NCBI RefSeq assembly: GCF_003863335.1 | Contig: NZ_RRAZ01000020.1 | Location: 1-64,000 of the forward strand | Reading direction: 5' to 3' | From: Falsigemmobacter faecalis | GTDB lineage: Bacteria > Pseudomonadota > Alphaproteobacteria > Rhodobacterales > Rhodobacteraceae | DNA: 64,000 nt | Part shown: one piece after another, positions 24,631 through 31,764 of the stretch | Layout: the number at the start of each line of letters is the position of its first letter | Position numbering within the stretch: the first letter of the stretch is position 1 | The notes under the pieces: model-generated | The model's input: only the letters and a program-made list of their open reading frames with translations | Databases searched by the model: none | Told to the model about the DNA's origin: nothing | Program-made: the position numbers and the translations under genes

Positions 24631-25941
24631 ATGTTTGATCCAGCCACCGCAGCGATCCTTGTGATCGGTCTGCTGTTTTTTCTGATGATTGCCGGTGTTC
24701 ATATCGGCGTGGCCATGGGGCTTTGCGGCATCCTTGGTATCTATATGACGATGGGCGAATTTGCAGCCCTGGCCCAGGCGGGCTCGGTGCCGTTTGCCAC
24801 CGTCAACAGCTTTACCCTTGCGGTTATTCCGCTCTTCATTCTGATGGGCTCGCTCGCCACACAGGCGCGGCTGACGACCGATCTTTATGCCGCGGCCTAT
24901 AACTGGTTTGCGAAAATGCCCGGTGGTCTGGCCATGACCACCACCATCGCCTCGGCAGCCTTTGGCGCGGCCTCCGGCTCGACCATGGTGAATGCGGCCG
25001 TGTTCACCAAAATGGCCATGCCCGAGATGACCGCTGCCGGTTATGACAAGCGGCTGTCTTCGGGGGCGATTGCCTCGGCCGGTGTGCTTTCGGCCATGAT
25101 CCCGCCTTCGGTTCTGATGGTGATCTATGCCATCACGACTGAGCAGTCGGTCGGCAAAATGCTGATCGCGGGCATTGTGCCGGGCATCATGACGGCCTTC
25201 ATTTTCCTGCTCTGTATCTATGTCTGGGCCAAGCTGAAGCCCGAACATGCCCCGATGCCCGAGCATAATGTCACCATGAAAGAGAAGATCGGCTCGCTGA
25301 AAAACACCTGGGGCATTTTGCTGCTCTTCGGTGTGGTGATCGGCGGCATCTACGGCGGCTGGTTCATCCCGACCTATGCCGGTGCTGTCGGTGCTTTCGG
25401 GGCCTTCCTTCTGGTCTTTTACAAGCGCCGCGCCAGCCTGAAGACCCTGCGTGAGACCTTCCTTGAGGCGATCATGTCCTCAGCCACCATCTTCCTTGTG
25501 GTCTTTGGCGGCATGCTCTTTGCGCGCTTCCTGACCTATACCGGGCTTGTGGCTTCGGTCTCGGACTGGCTGATCCTGCAGGATCTGGCGCCCTTTACCT
25601 ATCTGCTGGCCTTCGGCATCCTGTTTTTGATCCTTGGCTGCTTCATTGAGCCGATCGCCATCATGGTGATGACGCTGCCGGTGATGTTCCCGGTGATGAT
25701 GAATGTGGGCTATGACCCGATCTGGCTGGGCGTTGTGGTCATCAAGATGTGCGAGATCTCACTGATCACGCCACCTGTGGGGCTGAACGTCTTTGTGGTG
25801 CGCTCCTCCTCACCGGTGCCGCTGCGTCTGGAGCAGGTCTTTGCGGGCGTTACCCCCTTCATCGCGATGGAAGTTCTGGCGCTTGGTCTGTTGATCATGT
25901 TCCCGGCCATTGTGACCTGGCTGCCCTCGATGATCGGCTGA
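24631..25941 (+). CDS. dctM: TRAP transporter large permease, second system
   Basis: A 436-residue DctM-family integral membrane protein with many hydrophobic helices and conserved stretches: FGAASGSTMVNAAVFTKMAMPEM, GAIASAGVLSAMIPPSVLMVIYAI and EISLITPPVGLNVFVVR. It is the translocating subunit of the second TRAP importer. It begins 91 nt after dctQ, beyond the intervening hairpin, and ends 16 nt before the second MmgE/PrpD gene, which is a strong hint that the imported compound is a substrate of that enzyme or a precursor of it. Confidence 0.93.
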   Translation: MFDPATAAILVIGLLFFLMIAGVHIGVAMGLCGILGIYMTMGEFAALAQAGSVPFATVNSFTLAVIPLFILMGSLATQARLTTDLYAAAYNWFAKMPGGLAMTTTIASAAFGAASGSTMVNAAVFTKMAMPEMTAAGYDKRLSSGAIASAGVLSAMIPPSVLMVIYAITTEQSVGKMLIAGIVPGIMTAFIFLLCIYVWAKLKPEHAPMPEHNVTMKEKIGSLKNTWGILLLFGVVIGGIYGGWFIPTYAGAVGAFGAFLLVFYKRRASLKTLRETFLEAIMSSATIFLVVFGGMLFARFLTYTGLVASVSDWLILQDLAPFTYLLAFGILFLILGCFIEPIAIMVMTLPVMFPVMMNVGYDPIWLGVVVIKMCEISLITPPVGLNVFVVRSSSPVPLRLEQVFAGVTPFIAMEVLALGLLIMFPAIVTWLPSMIG

Positions 25942-25957
25942 GAAGGAAGGACCCTTT

Positions 25958-27346
25958 ATGAGCACTCCCGTCAGCACTGAGATCCATGAGGCCGTTGCCT
26001 CTGCTCTGAAAACCCTGACAGCGCGGAGCGCCGCGCTGACATGGGAAGACCTTCCCGAGGACATCCGCATCCGTGCGGCGCGGGTGTTCTGCGACGATCT
26101 CGCCGCTCTGGTGGTGGCGGGGGCCGAGCCGGAACTTGCCGCGCTGCGCGAGGGTCTGGCCCGCGTGGCCGGTGTGGCAGAGGCTTCGGTCCTCGACGGC
26201 AGCCGCCCCGCGGTGAAAATGGACCGCTACTCGGCGGCGCTCGCCAATGGCTCTGCTGCGGATTGGGCTGAGCTTGACGGCGGTTACCGCGCCGTGGTCT
26301 GCCATGCAGCGCTTTACTGCATCCCCGCGCTGCTGGCCGAGGGCGAGGCCCGTGGCTCAACGCTGCGCGAGATGCTGCTGGCCCTGGTCGTCGGCTATGA
26401 GACCGTGGCGCGCGTCGCCCATGCCTTCAGCTTCCCCGGTCTGGTGCTGCATCCCCATGGCGGCCTTGCGACCGTGGGCGCCGCCGCTGCGGTGGCAAAA
26501 CTGCGCGGTTCGGATGCGGAGACGGCGTTTAAGGCCATCACCACGGCGGCCACCCTTTGCCTGCCGGGTCCCTTCAATCATGCGGTCTCGGGCGCGCTGA
26601 TCCGCAATATCTGGCCGGGGCTTTGCGCGCAAAACGGTATCCGCGCGGTGGACTGGGCGCCCCTTGGGCTGACGGGTTCTCCCTGGTCGCTGACGGAAGT
26701 CTTTGCCGATATCTTCGGGGGTGAGACCAATCCGGAGGCCCTGATCGAAGGCCTTGGTACGGAATGGAAAATCGCCGGCGGCTATCACAAGATGCACGCC
26801 TGCTGCCAATATGCCCATTCCACGGTCGAGGCTGTCCTGACGGCAACCCATGGCCGCGCGATCGCCGCCTCAGAGGTGGCTTCGGTCGAGGTTGCCACCC
26901 ATTGGAAGGGCCGCAAACTTGACCGCCCGCAGCCCGGGACCAGCCTTGCCGCGAAATTCTCGATCCAGCACATCGCGGTCAGCACGCTTCTGAAAGGCCA
27001 TGCGGGGGCTTCGGCTTTCGACCGGGCCTCGCTCTCGGACCCTGAGATGGTGGCGCTGCGCGCGCGCGTGACGATTTCCGCCTATCCGCAGGATCTGCCC
27101 TGGCCGAATGATCGCCCCGCGCTGGTGCGGATCACGCTTCAAAACGGCGAAGTGCTGGCGGGCGACTGCCTGAGCGCGCCGGGCGGGGCGGACCAGCCCT
27201 TCTCCGATGAGGCCATTACCGGCAAAATTCTTGGCAACCTCAGCGCCTGGCCCGCCGCCGAGCCGCGGATCGCAGAGATCCTGTTGCTCTCACCCGCGCG
27301 GCTTGACGCCCCCTGGGCGGATACGCTCACCGCGCTCACCGCCTGA
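25958..27346 (+). CDS. MmgE/PrpD family protein, copy 2
   Basis: A 462-residue MmgE/PrpD superfamily protein, related to copy 1 (16740-18113) by family but clearly diverged. Features are LANGSAADWAELDGGY (early motif), LVLHPHGGLATVGAAAAVAKL, and HKMHACCQYAHSTVEAVL in the position of the copy 1 YPCCHYLHP block. Family reactions are dehydration, decarboxylation or epimerisation of di- and tricarboxylates. It closes the second TRAP operon and is followed at once by an intrinsic terminator. Confidence 0.86.
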   Translation: MSTPVSTEIHEAVASALKTLTARSAALTWEDLPEDIRIRAARVFCDDLAALVVAGAEPELAALREGLARVAGVAEASVLDGSRPAVKMDRYSAALANGSAADWAELDGGYRAVVCHAALYCIPALLAEGEARGSTLREMLLALVVGYETVARVAHAFSFPGLVLHPHGGLATVGAAAAVAKLRGSDAETAFKAITTAATLCLPGPFNHAVSGALIRNIWPGLCAQNGIRAVDWAPLGLTGSPWSLTEVFADIFGGETNPEALIEGLGTEWKIAGGYHKMHACCQYAHSTVEAVLTATHGRAIAASEVASVEVATHWKGRKLDRPQPGTSLAAKFSIQHIAVSTLLKGHAGASAFDRASLSDPEMVALRARVTISAYPQDLPWPNDRPALVRITLQNGEVLAGDCLSAPGGADQPFSDEAITGKILGNLSAWPAAEPRIAEILLLSPARLDAPWADTLTALTA

Positions 27347-27364
27347 AACGCATGGATAGTCCGA

Positions 27365-27395
27365 AGGGCCTCCCCCGGGCGGGAGGCCCTTTTTC
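27365..27395 (+). terminator. Intrinsic terminator after the second TRAP-MmgE/PrpD operon
   Basis: AGGGCCTCCC and GGGAGGCCCT form a perfect 10-bp stem with a 6-nt loop followed by TTTT. It begins 19 nt after the stop codon. Confidence 0.9.
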
Positions 27396-28093
27396 ATCGC
27401 CCGCACCGCAGGCCGCCAGCGCCCGGGCCAGATGCCCGCAGCATAAACGCCTGCAGATTTTGGTCTTCACGCGCGCGAGGGGCACACAAACCGACCGCGC
27501 GCAGAGGCGGTCGTCAAACGTCAGCGCGCCTGTCGATCCCCAAACAGGGGCAGCCCATCGGATCCCCCACACCTGATCGATCCTCTCTTGCAGCGCCAGG
27601 CCGCGGTCACAGGGCATGCCGCGGATGAGAAAATCCGCCGCCGCAGCTCCAGCGAAGGGCACAGCTGGAAGACACACGGGAAATAAGAGCCGGGTCGCCG
27701 CCACCGCATCTTCCGCGCAATGCTACAGGTTCCCGTCACCGCTACACTTCGCCGCAGGCCAGGCCGACTTCCGGCCATCCTCTCGTCTGCTCCGTGCCCT
27801 GCGTCAGGCCCCCGGCAGTTGCACTGCAAATGGCGAGCCATGTTTCACCAGCCTGTCAGGCAGGAATGACCTCGCCGCGCCTTCTTCCCGGCCGCCCGTT
27901 CTGACCGATAAGGCCGCAAATGGCAGGCCGGAAGGTCGAGCGACACAGGCCGCGCGAAACCCGGGGGATGTCCCCCTCCGGGCACCCGGCTGCACTCCCC
28001 CCCGGGAGAGAGGCTGAAACTTATCGGCGCCTCAACCGTTAAGTGCACAGTAAACCCGGCACTGCGGCTCTCCGGCGCAGGCCCAGAGAGGAG
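27396..28093. other. About 700 bp with no supportable gene
   Basis: Only shadow-like open frames are present. One minus-strand frame (27336-27704) opens with a signal-peptide-like stretch but runs through the terminator stem and into the preceding gene, so at most it is a decayed gene. The DUF2231 promoter probably lies at the right end; I cannot point to its hexamers. Confidence 0.5.
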
Positions 28094-28540
28094 ATGCCGC
28101 ACGTGTATTCCGCCCAGATTCCGCCGCGAAGAGCACGCTCTGTTCATCCGTTTCATGCCCTCCTGCTGGCCTTTTTCTTCCCGCTCTTTTCGGGGACTTT
28201 TCTGGCCGATCTTGCCTATGCGCAGACCTATGAAATCCAATGGTCGAATTTCGCGGAATGGCTGAATGCAGCGGGGCTCGTCTTCGGCGGCGTCGCACTG
28301 CTGGCTGCGGTGGTCAGCTATATCTCCCGGCGCAGCACAGGGGGGGCACGGCGCGTCCTTTGGTATGGGGCAGCCCTGCTGGCGGCATGGATTACCGGGC
28401 TTTTCAATGCCTTCATTCACGCGCGTGACGCCTGGGGGATCATGCCTGATGCGCTTTGGTGGTCCGGGATCTCGGCGCTGCTTGCGCTCATTGCGTCATG
28501 GATCGCCTGGCGCGGATTTCCGGATCGGGGGGACGACTGA
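28094..28540 (+). CDS. DUF2231-like integral membrane protein
   Basis: A 148-residue protein with about four hydrophobic segments (FHALLLAFFFPLFSGTFLAD, WLNAAGLVFGGVALLAAVV, WYGAALLAAWITGLFNAF, ISALLALIASWIAW). The early VHPFHALLLAF segment and the later LFNAFIHARDAW resemble DUF2231 membrane proteins. I take the ATG giving MPHVYSAQ, right behind GAGAGGAG. Its stop overlaps the ATG of the periplasmic dehydrogenase gene (ATGA), so the two are co-translated; a membrane anchor or electron-transfer partner role is plausible but unproven. Confidence 0.7.
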   Translation: MPHVYSAQIPPRRARSVHPFHALLLAFFFPLFSGTFLADLAYAQTYEIQWSNFAEWLNAAGLVFGGVALLAAVVSYISRRSTGGARRVLWYGAALLAAWITGLFNAFIHARDAWGIMPDALWWSGISALLALIASWIAWRGFPDRGDD

Positions 28541-29820
28541 TGCGCGCTTTCATCCTGACATCCGCCTTCGCCGCCCTCGCTTTGCCCGCTCTGGCCCAGG
28601 ACATGCAGACGGGGCCTTCGCCCACCCTGCCCGCGCCTGCGCAGGGGCTTTTGCCCGAAATGACCATCCCGCGTCCCGCCGGATGGGAGGGCGCGCTGCC
28701 GCAGGTGCCTGAGGGCTACAGCATCAGCGCGATTGCCACCGGCCTGCAGATCCCACGCCAGCTTCTGGTGCTGCCGAATGGCGATATTCTGGTGGCAGAG
28801 GGCAAGGGCCAGGGCGCGCCTGCGATGCGGCCCAAAGATATTATCGCGGGCTTCATCAAGGGCTTGGGCAAAAGCCCCGAGCCCGGTGGTGACCGGCTGA
28901 CGCTTCTGCGCGATGCGGACGGCGACGGCAGCTATGAGGTGCAGACCGTCTTTGCCGAAAACCTCAATTCGCCCTACGGCCTTGCCTTTTCAGAGGGCAA
29001 TATCTGGGTGGCCAATCAGGATGCGGTGGTGCGGTTTGACTATACCGACGGCCAGACAGAGGCCGCGGGCCCGCCGCAGCTGCTGGCCCTGCTGCCCTCG
29101 GCGCTCAATCATCACTGGACCAAGGCCATGGCGATCAGCCCCGATGGCACGCTTTTGTATGTCGGCATCGGCTCGAACAGCAATATCACCGAGCGCGGCA
29201 TGACGGCTGAGGCAGACCGCGCCATGGTCTGGGAAATCGACACCGCAACCGGGCGCCACCGTCCCTTTGCCACCGGGCTGCGCAATCCCACGGCGCTGAC
29301 CTTCCGCCCGGGCAGCGACACGCTCTGGGCGGTGGTGAATGAGCGCGATGAGATCGGCCCGGACCTTGTGCCGGATTATCTGACCTCTGTGCAGGATGGC
29401 GGGTTCTATGGCTGGCCCTGGAGTTACTGGGGCCGGAATATTGACCGCCGTGTGAAGCCCGAAAACCCCGGAAAGGTGGCCGAAGCGCTGACGCCCGATT
29501 ACGCGCTTGGCGCGCATGTGGCGGCTCTGGGGGTGCATTTCTCGGACCCCGTGATGGGACCGCAGTTCGCCGAAGGCGCTTTTGTCGGCATGCATGGCAG
29601 CTGGAACCGCAAAGATCCGGTTGGCTATAAGGTGGTCTTTGTGCCCTTCAGCGGGGCCGCGCCTGCGGGGGATCCGGTGGATGTGGTGACCGGATTTCTG
29701 ACAGAAGACGGAGAGGCCCGCGGGCGTCCGGTGGGCGTCACGGTCGATCCGCGCGGCGCGCTTTTGATCGCGGATGATCTTTCAAACGCGGTCTGGCGGG
29801 TGACGCCGAATGCGCCGTAA
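28540..29820 (+). CDS. Sorbosone dehydrogenase-like periplasmic beta-propeller protein
   Basis: A 426-residue exported protein of the glucose/sorbosone dehydrogenase family, usually PQQ-dependent. The signal peptide MRAFILTSAFAALALPALAQ is followed by a six-bladed propeller pattern: GLQIPRQLLVLPNGDILVAEG, NLNSPYGLAFSEGNIWVAN, FATGLRNPTALTFRPGSDTLWAVVNERD, GFYGWPWSYWG and FVGMHGSWNRKDPVGYKVVF. These blocks are typical of the sorbosone branch. It probably oxidises a sugar or polyol aldehyde in the periplasm, passing electrons to the respiratory chain. No PQQ synthesis genes are in the window. Confidence 0.85.
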   Translation: MRAFILTSAFAALALPALAQDMQTGPSPTLPAPAQGLLPEMTIPRPAGWEGALPQVPEGYSISAIATGLQIPRQLLVLPNGDILVAEGKGQGAPAMRPKDIIAGFIKGLGKSPEPGGDRLTLLRDADGDGSYEVQTVFAENLNSPYGLAFSEGNIWVANQDAVVRFDYTDGQTEAAGPPQLLALLPSALNHHWTKAMAISPDGTLLYVGIGSNSNITERGMTAEADRAMVWEIDTATGRHRPFATGLRNPTALTFRPGSDTLWAVVNERDEIGPDLVPDYLTSVQDGGFYGWPWSYWGRNIDRRVKPENPGKVAEALTPDYALGAHVAALGVHFSDPVMGPQFAEGAFVGMHGSWNRKDPVGYKVVFVPFSGAAPAGDPVDVVTGFLTEDGEARGRPVGVTVDPRGALLIADDLSNAVWRVTPNAP

Positions 29821-29833
29821 CACACGGGAGTGC

Positions 29834-29867
29834 CCCCGCCGGTCAGGACCGGCGGGGAGCAATTTTT
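29834..29867 (+). terminator. Intrinsic terminator between convergent genes
   Basis: CCCCGCCGGT and ACCGGCGGGG form a perfect 10-bp stem around CAGG, followed a few bases later by TTTTT on the plus strand. It serves the sorbosone-dehydrogenase-like gene; the convergent MDR gene ends immediately beyond. Confidence 0.85.
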
Positions 29868-30978
29868 ACATCCTGAGCAGGACTTTACGCCCCCCCGACA
29901 GGCGGCGGATCTCCGAGAGCCGCGCCGGATTCAGAAGATCCTGCAGGGTGATTTCTTCCGCATAGCTGGTGCGGAACACCCCGCGGATGCCCCCGCGCAC
30001 CCTGGCACGGAAGCTGTCGATTTTCTCAGGCGAGAGCGTCGCCATATGGTTCATCATCAGCCAGCCACTGACACTCCAGGCAGAGCCAAAGCCGCGCGGG
30101 ATCTCAATCGCGCCCGGCGTCAGCCCGCCGTAAATACAGACCTGCTTCAAGCGGCGCGAGCCGTAGATGTCATAGGCCTCAGGCGGTGGGGCGAAGACCT
30201 CTTCCATCGCGGCCATGATCCGCGCGGCCAGCGTGCCGCCGCCGATGGCGTCAAAGGCAAGGCTTGCATCCGTTTGCGCCACCAGAGCCGCCAGGGCGTG
30301 ATGAAACCCCGGATCGGAACTGTCGAGGGCATAGCGCGCCCCCTCTGCCAGAACGGCGTCGCGCGATGCCGCCGAGCGCAGGATATTGATGAGGGGGATG
30401 CCCTCCTCAGCGCAGAGCCGCTCCAGCATCCGGCCAAGGCTGGAGGCGGCGGCGGTGTGGACGATGGCGCGATGACCATCGCGGCGCATGGTGTCGATCA
30501 TGCACAGCGCGGTCATCGGGTTCACAAAGCTCGAAGCGGCTTCCGAAGCCGGAAAGCCCGCGCCAAAGAAGATACAGTCCCGGGGCCGCGCCAGGCGGTG
30601 CTGCCCGAAGGCCGCGCCGCCGAAGACCGCCGCCGTCTGCCCGATCAGCGCCTCGGACTGAGGCCCCGCCGCAATCACCACCCCGGCCCCCTCCAGCCCC
30701 GGCGCCACCGAAAGATTGAGCCTGCGGTGGTTCAGCTGCGCCAGCGGCGCGGGAAGCGCGATCTCAATGGCCTCTGCGTCCTGACGCGCCAGCGCCGGAT
30801 CGCCGCCCGCCAGCAGCAGATTGAGATCGGTCGGATTGACCGGCGCGGCCTCCATCCGCAGGACCACCTCATCGCCCCCGGGGGGGCGGATGTCCTGGGG
30901 CTCAAGGCTGAGACGGATCGCCCCGCCGGGCGTCAGGCGCGAGCGCAGGCTGAGACTTTGCAGCAGAATGTCTGTCAC
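29866..30978 (-). CDS. MDR-superfamily oxidoreductase (quinone oxidoreductase-like)
   Basis: A 370-residue medium-chain dehydrogenase/reductase. It has the N-terminal GroES-like fold (GDEVVLRMEAAPVNPTDLNLLL), GLEGAGVV, and a Rossmann region at VHTAAASSLGRML in which AxxSxxG replaces the usual GxGxxG, as in zinc-independent quinone and enoyl reductases. The catalytic-zinc ligand pattern of alcohol dehydrogenases is not visible. The C-terminal part (about 230-370) is longer than in typical quinone reductases. It starts 12 nt after the SDR gene and ends a three-gene operon with the FadB-like enzyme, so reduction of an enoyl or keto intermediate is likely. Confidence 0.78.
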   Translation of the reverse strand: MTDILLQSLSLRSRLTPGGAIRLSLEPQDIRPPGGDEVVLRMEAAPVNPTDLNLLLAGGDPALARQDAEAIEIALPAPLAQLNHRRLNLSVAPGLEGAGVVIAAGPQSEALIGQTAAVFGGAAFGQHRLARPRDCIFFGAGFPASEAASSFVNPMTALCMIDTMRRDGHRAIVHTAAASSLGRMLERLCAEEGIPLINILRSAASRDAVLAEGARYALDSSDPGFHHALAALVAQTDASLAFDAIGGGTLAARIMAAMEEVFAPPPEAYDIYGSRRLKQVCIYGGLTPGAIEIPRGFGSAWSVSGWLMMNHMATLSPEKIDSFRARVRGGIRGVFRTSYAEEITLQDLLNPARLSEIRRLSGGRKVLLRM

Positions 30979-30990
30979 CGGTCTGACCTT

Positions 30991-31764
30991 TCAAAGGGCG
31001 GAATAGCCACCGTCGACCGCCAGGGTCTGCCCGGTGATGTGATCTGACGCGCGCGAGGCAAAGAGCAGAACCGGACCGGCCAGGTCCTGCTCTGCGCCAA
31101 GGCGGCCGCGCGGGGTATGGGCGAGCAGCGCTTCCTCATGGCTGTCGACGGTGCCTTTCGTCATTTTGGAGACGAAATAACCCGGCGCAATCGCATTGAC
31201 GTTCACGCCCCGGCTGCCCCATTCCGCCGCCATGGCCCGCGTCAGGCTGATCACCCCGCCCTTGGAGGCGTTATAGGCCACCGTCCCCTCCATTGAGGGC
31301 AGATTGCCGGTCAGGCCGGTGACCGAGGCGATATTGACGACCCGCCCATAGCCCTGAGGCAGCATGGCGCGCCGCGCCACCTCGCGGCTGAGGGTGAACA
31401 CCGCATCAAGGTTCAGCGCCATGACCTTGCGCCAGCCCTCATCGGGATAGTCCTCGGCGGGCGCGCCCCAGGTGGTCCCGGCGTTATTGACCAGGATCTC
31501 AATCCGCCCGGTCAGCGTAAGCGCCGCATCGGTAATCACAGTGGCGGCGCCAGGATCGGCCTGATCGCAGACCACAGTCAGCGCCCGGATGCCTTCGGCG
31601 GCCAGGGCCTCGCGCGCGGCGTCCAGTTCCGCCGCTTTGCGCGCCGTCAGCACCAGGGCCGCGCCCTGCCGGCCAAGCGCACGCGCCATCTGAAAGCCGA
31701 TGCCGCGCGAGCCGCCGGTGACGATTGCCACCTGGCCTGAGAGATCGAAAAGCTGCGGCGCCAT
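30991..31764 (-). CDS. Short-chain dehydrogenase/reductase
   Basis: A 257-residue classical SDR. The cofactor motif TGGSRGIGF is at about residues 17-25, NNAG at about 90, and the catalytic Tyr and Lys in VAYNASKGG near residue 159-163, followed by NAIAPGYF. It ends in the usual VDGGYSAL pattern. The ATG overlaps the stop of the FadB-like gene (ATGA); a GTG one codon upstream is an alternative. Likely oxidises or reduces a secondary alcohol or hydroxyacyl intermediate of the ring-catabolism pathway. Confidence 0.9.
   Translation of the reverse strand: MAPQLFDLSGQVAIVTGGSRGIGFQMARALGRQGAALVLTARKAAELDAAREALAAEGIRALTVVCDQADPGAATVITDAALTLTGRIEILVNNAGTTWGAPAEDYPDEGWRKVMALNLDAVFTLSREVARRAMLPQGYGRVVNIASVTGLTGNLPSMEGTVAYNASKGGVISLTRAMAAEWGSRGVNVNAIAPGYFVSKMTKGTVDSHEEALLAHTPRGRLGAEQDLAGPVLLFASRASDHITGQTLAVDGGYSAL

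Noticed and set aside
27336-27704. 122-codon minus-strand frame with a signal-peptide-like start
   Set aside because: It runs through an intrinsic terminator stem and overlaps the end of the MmgE/PrpD gene; at best it is a decayed gene.
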